From positions 1 through 64,000 of IMG/VR virus record IMGVR_UViG_3300036900_000315: a DNA stretch of 64,000 bases, one strand, 5' to 3'. The notes beneath the pieces were generated by a model. It ran no database searches, was not told the origin of the DNA, and was given only the letters and a program-made list of their open reading frames with translations. This DNA comes from a virus. This document shows positions 22,818 to 29,415 of the stretch, piece after piece (the stretch's first letter is position 1; each line of letters begins with the position of its first letter). The position numbers were made by a program, and so were the translations under genes.

Positions 22818-22860
22818 CAGGCGCCGGGCTACAGTTCGCCTGCGGGTTGGGTGGTGGTGA

Positions 22861-23097
22861 CTAGTACGGATCGACGCGATCGCTGTTGGTCGTGCCATTT
22901 GCCCAGGCGTAAACCCGATACGTCCGGTGCTCTCTTTCGTCCATCGGATCGGCTGGACTCATGGTGCCGTTGAAGTCGACGGTGAATCCCATACACTCCG
23001 CTGGGCAGCCGGCACTGGGACGGTGGATTATTCCATTCGTCGACTCAACCCGCTCGCATCCCGCGAGCCCGATCGCGAGCAGTAGTATCCGGATCAT
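22861..23097 (-). CDS. Small lipoprotein
   Basis: 78 aa. MIRILLLAIGLAGC is a type II signal peptide with lipobox LAGC, so C14 would be lipidated after cleavage. The mature 65 residues contain two further cysteines (AGCPAEC). Prophage-encoded small lipoproteins sometimes block superinfection (for example T5 Llp, family not implied here). Role inferred only. Confidence 0.65.
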   Translation of the reverse strand: MIRILLLAIGLAGCERVESTNGIIHRPSAGCPAECMGFTVDFNGTMSPADPMDEREHRTYRVYAWANGTTNSDRVDPY

Positions 23098-23106
23098 CCC
23101 CCAAGC

Positions 23107-23313
23107 TTAACGCTCAGACGGTATCGGGCGAAGCTGCGCTATCGGGCGCCCTGCCTTGGGTCGAGACTTGGCGCGATCGACGTCGGCCGGACTGACGAGG
23201 TGATCCCGTCCGATGCGCGTGGTCCGCAGTTTGCCGCGTTCGATCATCTTTTGCACGCCGCGGAGGGAGATGCCGAGCTCGTCGGCGGCTTGGGTGGTGG
23301 TGAGCAGGGTCAT
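23107..23313 (-). CDS. Excisionase-like helix-turn-helix protein
   Basis: 68 aa from ATG 23313 (MTLLTTTQAADELGISLRGV), coupled to the upstream stop by ATGA. Residues about 5-60 fit the DNA-binding domain of excisionase/MerR type: TTQAADELGI first helix pair, MIERGKLRTTRIGRDHLVS recognition helix and wing. Location 460 bp from int suggests a recombination directionality factor. A transcription regulator is equally possible. Confidence 0.7.
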   Translation of the reverse strand: MTLLTTTQAADELGISLRGVQKMIERGKLRTTRIGRDHLVSPADVDRAKSRPKAGRPIAQLRPIPSER

Positions 23314-23543
23314 GTCCACAGCTCCCGGTATCCCTTGCGGGGTCGCACTGCGCAGCCATAGACACCCGCTCCAGCACCAGCCAAATCCACTATCTCGGTA
23401 TTTCCGGGCCGTCGCAGTTCTTCCGCTCGACGTACGCACATTTCGCGAGTCCCCGTGTAGATTTGGGTATTATGCTCCGGGTTGTCGCACAGCGCCACGA
23501 CCGCGTAATCGTGGATGGTTTCGGAATACTGCTTCGCGGCCAT
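23310..23543 (-). CDS. Small protein, unknown
   Basis: 77 aa from ATG 23543 (MAAKQYSETIHDYAVVALCD), chosen for the TAATG overlap with the upstream stop. Compact alpha/beta with VRRAEELRRPG. Unknown. Confidence 0.55.
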   Translation of the reverse strand: MAAKQYSETIHDYAVVALCDNPEHNTQIYTGTREMCVRRAEELRRPGNTEIVDLAGAGAGVYGCAVRPRKGYRELWT

Positions 23544-23863
23544 TAATCGAACCATCCTTTGCGTTCTTTCATCGCCGCCTTGAGCGCTTCCATAGCGGCT
23601 TCGCGGGTCGGATAAACCGTGTCGCCCAGATCGTCCGAGGGGCCGTCCGCGTCGTCGCTGGTATACAACACATAGCCGATGGCGTCATTGCCGCGAATGG
23701 CCACGTCGATCACGCATGTTTTCTCTACTATGACTTGCTCGCCATCTTCTCCGGGATCGCCGAAGACATCGTATGGCTCGCTTGTGTAATGGGCGATCTT
23801 TTCGGCGAAATCAGACTCGCTGACAACCTCGGAATGGCTGAGGGTTGCTGTGTTGTTTTCCAT
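23543..23863 (-). CDS. Acidic small protein, unknown
   Basis: 106 aa, strongly acidic (VLYTSDDADGPSDDLGDTVY), ending AAMKERKGWFD. An excellent sigma-70 promoter ends six bases upstream of its ATG, so it heads the 23.9-22.9 kb unit containing the excisionase-like gene and is probably expressed by host polymerase. Low pI recalls DNA-mimic proteins, but nothing else supports that. Confidence 0.6.
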   Translation of the reverse strand: MENNTATLSHSEVVSESDFAEKIAHYTSEPYDVFGDPGEDGEQVIVEKTCVIDVAIRGNDAIGYVLYTSDDADGPSDDLGDTVYPTREAAMEALKAAMKERKGWFD

Positions 23864-23869
23864 GTCTTA

Positions 23870-23899
23870 ATTGTACGCTACGACGTACGCGGTTTGCAA
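23870..23899 (-). promoter_or_regulatory. Strong sigma-70 promoter, leaderless
   Basis: On the minus strand TTGCAA (23899-23894), an 18-bp spacer, then TACAAT (23875-23870). ATG 23863 begins after only six further bases (TAAGAC), the distance at which transcription normally starts. The mRNA should therefore begin at the start codon. Confidence 0.65.
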
Positions 23900-23946
23900 G
23901 CGAAAAAGCGCGAACCCGCGAAAATAAATCACGAGCCCGCGCCGCA

Positions 23947-24042
23947 TTACATCAGCCTCCAAAGAATCCACGCGAGCGCGCAGCATAACGCGATGAGCCC
24001 GGGTCCGGCGGGCTTCGGATCACCGCCGCCCCAGAGCATCAT
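23947..24042 (-). CDS. Tiny membrane protein (31 aa)
   Basis: ATG 24042 overlaps the previous stop (ATGA). MMLWGGGDPKPAGPGLIALC then CALAWILWRLM: one transmembrane helix over residues about 14-31. An ATG of a further 26-codon frame overlaps its stop (TAATG) but runs through the promoter at 23870-23899, so I leave that out. Confidence 0.45.
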   Translation of the reverse strand: MMLWGGGDPKPAGPGLIALCCALAWILWRLM

Positions 24043-24176
24043 TTGCCACCGCCCTTCAGCAGCCGGGCTTCCCTCGCCTTGCGAGCCTTCCGTGAGTACC
24101 ACGCCCTCCGAATTGCGATGATGGCTGCGCGCACGACAGGTATCCGCTGCCGGCGAAGATAGTGATAGTCAGCCAT
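24039..24176 (-). CDS. Small basic protein (45 aa)
   Basis: ATG 24176 overlaps the stop of the LuxR-type gene (TGATG). MADYHYLRRQRIPVVRAAII then a very basic helix (RRAWYSRKARKAREAR). Probably binds nucleic acid or membrane surface. Coupling on both sides supports it. Confidence 0.5.
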   Translation of the reverse strand: MADYHYLRRQRIPVVRAAIIAIRRAWYSRKARKAREARLLKGGGK

Positions 24177-24427
24177 CACGAAGTGCCTCCAAAGCCGTGG
24201 TGAAGCGCCCACAGTACCAACTCCGCGCGGTGCTTTACTTCGAGCTTTTTGTAGATAGAGTACATCTGGACTCTGACCGTGTGGATCGAGACTGTGCGTG
24301 CGTCGGCTGCCTGGCGTGTAGTCTTGCCGGCCACTATCAGCCGGAGAACGTCGAGTTCTGCGTCGCTCAGTGCTGAGATACCGATGCGGGGTGCTACCGC
24401 GGCGGGGTCCATCACGAAGGCAGTCAT
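24176..24427 (-). CDS. LuxR/GerE-type HTH regulator, stand-alone domain
   Basis: 83 aa from ATG 24427 (MTAFVMDPAAVAPRIG), coupled to the upstream stop. Residues about 20-80 are a complete LuxR-type HTH: LSDAELDVLRLIVAGKTTRQ, then AADARTVSIHTVRVQMYSIY and KKLEVKHRAELV. No receiver or ligand domain, so DNA binding is probably constitutive or partner-controlled. Transcription regulator of the early region. Confidence 0.75.
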   Translation of the reverse strand: MTAFVMDPAAVAPRIGISALSDAELDVLRLIVAGKTTRQAADARTVSIHTVRVQMYSIYKKLEVKHRAELVLWALHHGFGGTS

Positions 24428-24624
24428 CGGCGCACCGCCTTTTTCTGGGTGACTACGATGGTGGCGCCGAGGACCTGGGGTATCTCGCCCATGCGGGATA
24501 GCTGGTGGTTTGAGATGGTAGATCGGAGGTAGCCGAGGCCTCCACACTTGCGGCAGTGGTTCGGCTGGGAGTCTGATTGTTTGATGCAGGCCGGGCAGGG
24601 GAGTTGGATGTTGAGCATGATCAT
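24424..24624 (-). CDS. DnaJ-type zinc-finger small protein, copy A
   Basis: 66 aa from ATG 24624 (MIMLNIQLPCPACIKQSD). CPAC (residues 10-13) and CRKCGGLGYL (residues about 23-32) form a CxxC...CxxCxGxG half-motif like the DnaJ/RecR-type zinc finger. Residues 1-56 are nearly identical, also at DNA level, to copy B at 25010-25294. The C termini diverge. Confidence 0.65.
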   Translation of the reverse strand: MIMLNIQLPCPACIKQSDSQPNHCRKCGGLGYLRSTISNHQLSRMGEIPQVLGATIVVTQKKAVRR

Positions 24625-25013
24625 CGCTTCTCCTTCTTTCGGGGCCATGGGCGCACTACGTAGCCCGGTTCGACCATGCCGCCATGAATGAGTTCCGTGT
24701 CATATTGTTCGCGATTCGCCAGCGCGTTCCGGCCGGCTTCCGTTATCTGGATAGAGCGAGCACAGCGCTCCTCAGACCAATCGCCACGTACCCACCAATC
24801 CTTGTGCGAGTCCAGCCAGTGGAAAAACTCATTGCTTCCAATCAATCCGAAAACGTAAACACCATCCCCATCCTTATGGCGTTTGTACTTATCCCAGGGG
24901 CATATCCAGACGATCCCTTCCCGAGCAACCCGCTCCATGAACTCCCATTGGCTGTCACGCTCCTTACGCGCGAACATCCTGGACTGTCGATCCGTGAGTC
25001 TTTTCGGTTTCAC
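24621..25013 (-). CDS. Protein of unknown function between the duplicated zinc-finger genes
   Basis: 130 aa from GTG 25013, whose GTGA overlaps the stop of copy B. Contains aromatic clusters (WICPWDKYKRHKDGDGVYVF, FFHWLDSHKDWWVRGDWSEE) and a C-terminal helix resembling winged-helix endings (ITEAGRNALANREQYD), so a DNA-binding role is possible. Sandwiched inside the duplication. Confidence 0.55.
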   Translation of the reverse strand: MKPKRLTDRQSRMFARKERDSQWEFMERVAREGIVWICPWDKYKRHKDGDGVYVFGLIGSNEFFHWLDSHKDWWVRGDWSEERCARSIQITEAGRNALANREQYDTELIHGGMVEPGYVVRPWPRKKEKR

Positions 25014-25294
25014 GGCTTCTCCTTCACAGGCACACACGCATCGAGCGCCACGCATCCCGATCCCGATTCATCCTCGAGAAACACGACTGCCGTATGGTTG
25101 GCGTAAGCGCCGCGCGACTTTACCGTGACGGTGGCGCCCAATACTTGGGGTATCTCGCCCATGCGGGATAGCTGGTATTTCGAGATGGTGGAGCGGAGAT
25201 ACCCGAGGCCTCCGCATTTGCGGCAGTGGTTCGGCTGGGAGTCTGATTGTTTGATGCAGGCAGGGCAGGGGATCTGGATGTTGAGCATGATCAC
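25010..25294 (-). CDS. DnaJ-type zinc-finger small protein, copy B
   Basis: 94 aa from GTG 25294, with GGGGAGGAAA upstream. Same N-terminal 56 residues as copy A (CPAC and CRKCGGLGYL), then a unique beta-rich C-terminal part (AVVFLEDESGSGCVALDACV). The near-identity of about 150 bp with copy A indicates a recent duplication. Confidence 0.65.
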   Translation of the reverse strand: MIMLNIQIPCPACIKQSDSQPNHCRKCGGLGYLRSTISKYQLSRMGEIPQVLGATVTVKSRGAYANHTAVVFLEDESGSGCVALDACVPVKEKP

Positions 25295-25297
25295 GGG

Positions 25298-25924
25298 CTA
25301 TTTCCTCCCCAGTGAAGTTTTGTCCGTGATCAGTTTTGCGCCGGCAACCGTTCCCGCCTCGAGGGCGCCCTTCAGCGCCCGTTTGTCGACGTCGACCGAA
25401 AACCCACCCGGGCCCGCGGCCGCGATCGCGGTGTCGAGCAGCTCGGGGTCGAGTGCGCGGAACAGGGTATCCATGAGCGGCGCCGGCAGGGTGACTGTGG
25501 TGCGTTTGAAGTTGAGCGGTACCGCTGCCTCGTCGGTAATCTCGACCGATGCCGGGCAGGCGCGGAGGAACATCGTGGTGGTGTTTCCTTCGAGCTTCTT
25601 GAATTTGCCTTTGGCGTCCCTGCCCATGGCGTCGATGCAATACGTGACGTAGTTCTCAAGCCGGGCCTGGTCTGCCTCCTTGGCCTTCTTGAATTCCTGC
25701 AGGCGCTTGATTTCCGCGGCCGCGAAGGCTTGCTGGTTTTCGAGTTTGGCGATCATGCCGGCGACGCGATCGCGTTTGTCGACGGCGCCGGATAGAGCGG
25801 CCTTGAACTCGACCAGGAACTGTTGCTCCTGGTCGGGGGTTACCGTCTCGACCGAATTAGTCAGAGCTTCGAGACGCTCCTCAAGGTCGAAGAGCGTCTG
25901 CGGTACGAGGGCTATTGCCGCCAT
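25298..25924 (-). CDS. Siphovirus Gp157-family protein
   Basis: 208 aa. Long N-terminal coiled coil (residues about 10-95: AALSGAVDKRDRVAGMIAKL, IKRLQEFKKAKEADQARLEN), then the family pattern YCIDAMGRDAKGKFKKLEGN, and RACPASVEITDEAAVP. Gp157 was described in Streptococcus thermophilus phage with a resistance-linked phenotype; its homologues sit in phage recombination/replication modules. A C-terminal extension (GPGGFSVDVDKRALKGALEA) is also usual. Confident on family, not on mechanism. Confidence 0.75.
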   Translation of the reverse strand: MAAIALVPQTLFDLEERLEALTNSVETVTPDQEQQFLVEFKAALSGAVDKRDRVAGMIAKLENQQAFAAAEIKRLQEFKKAKEADQARLENYVTYCIDAMGRDAKGKFKKLEGNTTTMFLRACPASVEITDEAAVPLNFKRTTVTLPAPLMDTLFRALDPELLDTAIAAAGPGGFSVDVDKRALKGALEAGTVAGAKLITDKTSLGRK

Positions 25925-26679
25925 GGTTGAGCACCCCCGTTAGTTTTCTGGGCGCTCACGAAGGCGGGATCTTTCGAGAGCTGAATGAAAATCGTGTTGC
26001 TAATGGCCCTGATATCTTCTGAGTCGAACTCGAGTTCCATGCCTTTGCTGTGGGCGTAGCGTTCAGCTTCCTGGGTGGCGTCGATCGATGCGCAGAGAGC
26101 CGATGCCATGATGCGGCTGATGACGGTATGAGCGATCGGCGCGCTAACATTGGAGGTGTTTGGAGTGCTCTGTGGTGTTGAAGACTGCTGAGTGCTTTGC
26201 GGCCGGGCGGGCGTCTCTAGCGCACGCTCGGCTTTACGCTGGTTGACCTGATTGATCGAGGTTGTAAGCTTCCGCTCGATCGGTGTCGAGTCGATCGAAG
26301 TGGGAAGCGCATCGAAGGGCGTAACCTGGCCGTTTTCGTCCGGGTAGCGGCGGGGGTCGAGCGCGGGCTCCGAAGCATCCGATAACTTCCGGACGTCGTA
26401 ATACTCAGCTCCTGCCGCCGTCTTGCGGAATTGGATCCGGAAGAGTTCGTTCAGGCCGATACCCTGGTCGGTGAAAATCTGCCCGCACTCTGCAGGAAGA
26501 TAAACCTTTGCCTCAGTCGAGCCGTCCTCCGTAAATTGGGCAACGTTGCCTCCGCCCAACGTGCAGAGGATCTGGTCATCATCACCGGGCCAGCGGTGCT
26601 TCGCGGGTTCAAAGCGCACGGCGCGCATCAGTTGGCCATCGACCGGTTTTTTTAGCTTCTTCAGATTCAATATCGCCAT
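25912..26679 (-). CDS. Phage early protein, probable DNA-metabolism partner of Gp157
   Basis: 255 aa, SD TAGGAG. N-terminal beta-rich domain (residues about 1-110), a Thr/Ser/Pro/Gln-rich linker (residues about 150-185), and a C-terminal helical domain (SIDATQEAERYAHSKGMELE, DSEDIRAISNTIFIQLSKD). Layout with a globular domain and disordered linker next to Gp157 recalls phage single-strand-binding or annealing factors. I cannot assign a family. Confidence 0.55.
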   Translation of the reverse strand: MAILNLKKLKKPVDGQLMRAVRFEPAKHRWPGDDDQILCTLGGGNVAQFTEDGSTEAKVYLPAECGQIFTDQGIGLNELFRIQFRKTAAGAEYYDVRKLSDASEPALDPRRYPDENGQVTPFDALPTSIDSTPIERKLTTSINQVNQRKAERALETPARPQSTQQSSTPQSTPNTSNVSAPIAHTVISRIMASALCASIDATQEAERYAHSKGMELEFDSEDIRAISNTIFIQLSKDPAFVSAQKTNGGAQPWRQ

Positions 26680-26691
26680 CGTCTTTTTCTC

Positions 26692-26865
26692 CTATGCGGT
26701 CTTCTTCTGGGTTTGAACTACGTTCATAATCGGCATCGGCGTTACCGCGAAGTAAGTGCCGCGCCTGGTCACCCGCTCGATGTCGGGCTCTTCATCCGGC
26801 TCCGGTTCGTCTCTTTGATCGAAGTCGTCGTAACCGGTTTCGGGGTCTATTCTTGAAAGCTTCAT
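26692..26865 (-). CDS. Small acidic protein, first gene of the minus early operon
   Basis: 57 aa, MKLSRIDPETGYDDFDQRDE then EPEPDEEPDIERVTRRG. SD GAGAGG before ATG 26865. It heads the leftward operon leaving the operator region. Highly acidic N-terminal half. Function unknown. Confidence 0.55.
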   Translation of the reverse strand: MKLSRIDPETGYDDFDQRDEPEPDEEPDIERVTRRGTYFAVTPMPIMNVVQTQKKTA

Positions 26866-26881
26866 TGCTGCCTCTCTAGTA

Positions 26882-26974
26882 CCCCTTCATTATCACCTGA
26901 AGGGGGGTTAAGGTGCAAGATAAATCTGCACCTGGTGAACATATTTCTCAACGGGGGTTAAGATGGGTTGAGAA
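26882..26974. promoter_or_regulatory. Divergent control region with three inverted repeats
   Basis: Between the leftward 26865 gene and the rightward 26974 gene lie three perfect dyads. CCCCTTCA/TGAAGGGG is at 26882-26889/26898-26905. AGGTGCA/TGCACCT is at 26911-26917/26927-26933. TTCTCAAC/GTTGAGAA is at 26945-26952/26967-26974, reaching into the start codon. GGGGGTTAAG also occurs twice (26904 and 26954). The layout is that of an operator array controlling divergent early transcription. Confidence 0.65.
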
Positions 26975-27186
26975 TGGGCAAAGGACGATTTAAGGGACAG
27001 CTTCCCGACGAGCTAGTTGCGTTCTTCCGGAATGCCGGCAAGAAAGGCGGAAAGCTGAGTGCTGCCGCGCGAATGGAGAAACTGACTCCCGAACAGCGCA
27101 GTGCGATCGCGAAGAAGGCGTCGGCGGCCGCGGCTGAGAAACGGAGCCAGGCGGCGGCGGAGCGGAAGGCGAAGGAGCGAAAATGA
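26974..27186 (+). CDS. Small highly basic protein
   Basis: 70 aa from ATG 26974 (MGKGRFKGQLPDELVAFFRN). Residues 30-45 have ARMEKLTPEQRSAIAKKASA, a motif repeated in the GIY-YIG protein at 29340 (SLTPEQRSAISKKG), followed by an Ala/Lys/Arg tail. Likely DNA-binding. Its start codon lies inside the third operator dyad. Confidence 0.6.
   Translation: MGKGRFKGQLPDELVAFFRNAGKKGGKLSAAARMEKLTPEQRSAIAKKASAAAAEKRSQAAAERKAKERK
27145..27184 (+). repeat. 40-bp direct repeat, copy 1, carrying a ribosome binding site
   Basis: Matches 27487-27526 with one mismatch (g/c). It covers the 3' end of the 26974 gene and the AAGGAG SD that serves ATG 27183. Confidence 0.9.
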
Positions 27187-27488
27187 GCGAACAAGATCAG
27201 GATGCGGTAATCGGTCGACTGGTGAAAGAGCGGGCAGATGTTCGCCGCCAGCTTGCGCTGCTGAGAGAGGATATCCGGGACAGGGGAAGAGTCCTGCAGG
27301 AAACGGGTAACCGTCTCTCGCAGAGTACTCCCGATGAATCGAGCCTCCAAACCGGCATTGGGATGTTGGGGCAACTCGAAGCGAGCAATGCGATTTCGCG
27401 CCTGAAAGCAGCGGTCGAAGATTGCCACCGGCTCACTGTGCGCGATCGCGAGATCAACACGGCACTCAAAAACGCCGGCATTGAATAG
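27183..27488 (+). CDS. Small coiled-coil protein, unknown
   Basis: 101 aa, ATGA-coupled to the upstream gene with AAGGAG eight bases away. Helical throughout (LVKERADVRRQLALLREDIR, ASNAISRLKAAVEDCHRLTV). No family recognised. Confidence 0.6.
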   Translation: MSEQDQDAVIGRLVKERADVRRQLALLREDIRDRGRVLQETGNRLSQSTPDESSLQTGIGMLGQLEASNAISRLKAAVEDCHRLTVRDREINTALKNAGIE

Positions 27489-27526
27489 CCAGGCGGCGGC
27501 GGAGCGGAAGGCCAAGGAGCGAAAAT
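27487..27526 (+). repeat. 40-bp direct repeat, copy 2, carrying a ribosome binding site
   Basis: Second copy of 27145-27184. It now supplies AAGGAG ahead of the GTG start at 27531, so duplication of gene-end-plus-RBS added a translation start. Confidence 0.9.
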
Positions 27527-27530
27527 AATC

Positions 27531-27803
27531 GTGGCCGAGAATCGAAACGAAGAGTTCGACGAGCGACTTGCAGGGCTCGAAAGGAACGTGTCCAAGCTGG
27601 CTAAGATGTTCCTGGAAATGAACGCGTCGCTGAATTCCCTGAAGATCTATCTCGCTGAGAACAAAATTATGGACGGGCCAAACTTCACCGCCTGGAACGA
27701 AAAAGCGGTCGCGGAAACTATGGAGACGATGAAGCGGGAGAATCCGGAACTGTTTGCAGAATTCGAATGGTTTGACGATTCTGAGAACGAGCCGCGTCAG
27801 TGA
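27531..27803 (+). CDS. Coiled-coil protein, unknown (GTG start)
   Basis: 90 aa. EEFDERLAGLERNVSKLAKM and NASLNSLKIYLAENKIMDG form a coiled coil; acidic end (FEWFDDSENEPRQ). GTG 27531 lies nine bases after the duplicated AAGGAG. Its end overlaps the convergent 27718-27996 gene by 86 bp. Confidence 0.55.
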   Translation: MAENRNEEFDERLAGLERNVSKLAKMFLEMNASLNSLKIYLAENKIMDGPNFTAWNEKAVAETMETMKRENPELFAEFEWFDDSENEPRQ

Positions 27804-27996
27804 CGGCATCGAGCAGTTCCTTCGAACCACGTAGCTTCGCCCGAATTTGCTTCCTTGATTCGTAAAGCGCTGAGACTGCGGTAGCGGCGAGATTGCCGGC
27901 GCGATTCCACTTGGCCTGCTCCGCTTCGATCGCGTCCAGCCGTCGTTCGATCGCGTCCAGGCGTGGATCGCGCTTAGCGGGCTGTTGAGCGTCCAT
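27718..27996 (-). CDS. Small coiled-coil protein, unknown
   Basis: 92 aa. DPRLDAIERRLDAIEAEQAK is a clear heptad coiled coil, followed by an Ala-rich helix. The C-terminal 28 residues overlap the plus-strand gene, which makes the stop position the least certain part. Confidence 0.5.
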   Translation of the reverse strand: MDAQQPAKRDPRLDAIERRLDAIEAEQAKWNRAGNLAATAVSALYESRKQIRAKLRGSKELLDAVTDAARSQNRQTIRILQTVPDSPASSSP

Positions 27997-28003
27997 ACCT
28001 CAA

Positions 28004-28360
28004 TCATAGCTGCGTTTCCGCATCAAACCGCCGGTTGAAATCGGCGATCAGTTCAAAGCGATCGAGCCCGAAGTGCGACCAGAACCTTTTCCCCAACACG
28101 TGATGCGAGTGCGGCCCCGCCGTGTGATGTTCGATGCAGAGCGGTAAACACTGCCTGTCCGGACACCGTTGTCCGAGGCCTCGCTCCCCAACATGAGCAG
28201 CCTCGATCGTGAGAAATGTAAACCGGTAGCTTAGGATCCTCATCGCCTCGCACACGACACAAGGCTGCTTCCGGATCCACATCTTGTAGGGCTCGTCGAC
28301 CTCGGTACCGCGGCGTGGTGGACCGCGCCTGACGCGCCGAATTGGGGTCCTGGTGGTCAT
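28004..28360 (-). CDS. HNH-type nuclease-like protein
   Basis: 118 aa. CVVCE (residues 34-38), then IEAAHVGERGLGQRCPDRQC and LPLCIEHHTAGPHSH give the Cys/His pattern of phage HNH endonuclease-like proteins that substitute for Rap/RecU-type resolvases (DUF968-like). Basic N terminus (TPIRRVRRGPPRRG). Predicted structure-specific or nicking nuclease of the recombination module; activity is inferred. Confidence 0.65.
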   Translation of the reverse strand: MTTRTPIRRVRRGPPRRGTEVDEPYKMWIRKQPCVVCEAMRILSYRFTFLTIEAAHVGERGLGQRCPDRQCLPLCIEHHTAGPHSHHVLGKRFWSHFGLDRFELIADFNRRFDAETQL

Positions 28361-28743
28361 GAGGCGTCGTCCTCAAACATCTCGAACAGCGCCGCCACAG
28401 CCTCTTCACGGCTACGTCCATATCCATAGAAGCCGCGCTCCTCCATGCCGTCCTCATACGCGCACCAGTCGAAATTGCAAGTGGGAATCGGCGGTGGGTC
28501 GTAGTGCACCTGGATGCAGGCGGGACGCTGATAGATTTTCGACTGCCGGCCGCACAGGCGGAAGTTGAGAGCCTCGACGGGAGAGATCACACCCATGCTC
28601 CCCCGTCCATCCGAAACGATTGATACGCCGGACTTCCAGAAGGATTCCGGGTAGCGCCGGCTGTGGAGATTGGTGTGGCAGCGCAGGCACGCTTGCTCAT
28701 CTCCCATTGGAGCGGATGCGATGTGAACTTTTCGGTTTGCCAT
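28357..28743 (-). CDS. Cysteine-containing protein, unknown
   Basis: 128 aa, ATGA-coupled to the HNH gene. Zinc-like pattern CLRCHTNLH (residues 19-27), further Cys near 64, 75, 89 and 94, and a helix at the end (SREEAVAALFEMFED). Possible nucleic-acid binder. No family recognised. Confidence 0.55.
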   Translation of the reverse strand: MANRKVHIASAPMGDEQACLRCHTNLHSRRYPESFWKSGVSIVSDGRGSMGVISPVEALNFRLCGRQSKIYQRPACIQVHYDPPPIPTCNFDWCAYEDGMEERGFYGYGRSREEAVAALFEMFEDDAS

Positions 28744-28745
28744 GA

Positions 28746-29072
28746 TTAGGCCACCTTCTTTCGCGGAATCTCGATCGGGCTGACGTCGCAGAACTCGACC
28801 ACTGGGCCTGGCGTATGCTCGTCGATGGGTTCCCAGGTCCGGGGGTAGGAGATCATCGGCGTGTTCTCTACCGTGCTCCCGATTGGCCCCGCGTCGTCCT
28901 GCATCCAGGCCGGGAATTGGGCGCGGATGAGTTCGCCCTTGGTCTCGCGGGGCGTCGATTCTATTGTGACGTCCTCCATATTCATGGCTTCCCAGGAGAC
29001 TTCGGCCACTTCGCGCGCCGCTTCGTCCATCTGGTAATCGCTCTCGTCGTAGTCGGATGTGTAAGTCATCAT
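28746..29072 (-). CDS. Acidic protein, unknown
   Basis: 108 aa. Very acidic N terminus (MMTYTSDYDESDYQMDEAAR) and a Pro-rich C-terminal part. Two bp before the next gene. It heads a leftward unit starting from the 29073-29196 divergent gap, in which I see no further element. Unknown. Confidence 0.5.
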   Translation of the reverse strand: MMTYTSDYDESDYQMDEAAREVAEVSWEAMNMEDVTIESTPRETKGELIRAQFPAWMQDDAGPIGSTVENTPMISYPRTWEPIDEHTPGPVVEFCDVSPIEIPRKKVA

Positions 29073-29196
29073 TGGGTGGCCTTTTATTGAGGTTTCGGCT
29101 GCTTCTTAGTAAGGGCGTTTAGTACGTTTGCCTAATTGCGCCCCATGAATCAATAGTATATGATGATGAGCATGGAGTCAATAGGAAAAGCAGGCG

Positions 29197-29415
29197 ATGA
29201 ACGAGAAAAAGTATATGATGTTGATGATGGAGAGATTTTGCAAGTGCCTGAGATGCGGGAATACTTGGACGCCGAGGGTGTCGGGGCGGCCCAAGCAGTG
29301 CCCGAGTTGTCACCAAGCGAAGTGGGACACCCCATCGCAGTGGGTCGGCGCGAGATCCGCAGGCAAGAAGCGGGCTGCGTCTACTTCATCGAGACGCACG
29401 ACCGGGCCTTCGTAA
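29197..29415 (+). CDS. Zinc-ribbon protein overlapping the GIY-YIG gene
   Basis: 72 aa. CLRCGNTWTPRVSGRPKQCP and SCHQAKWDTP form a CxxC-W-R-P-CxxC-W ribbon found in small phage and mobile-element regulators. The reading frame is +1 relative to the GIY-YIG frame. The ribbon must be translated from here, because the other frame encodes featureless sequence over the same DNA. It may be a separate gene or the first half of a frameshifted fusion. Confidence 0.6.
   Translation: MNEKKYMMLMMERFCKCLRCGNTWTPRVSGRPKQCPSCHQAKWDTPSQWVGARSAGKKRAASTSSRRTTGPS

Noticed and set aside
23213-24121. 302-codon plus-strand open frame
   Set aside because: Covers the near-consensus promoter at 23870-23899 and several coupled minus-strand genes in antisense.
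26958-28007. 349-codon minus-strand open frame
   Set aside because: Antisense to three plus-strand genes that have SDs and coupling; composition rich in Phe, Ser and Arg is typical of a shadow.
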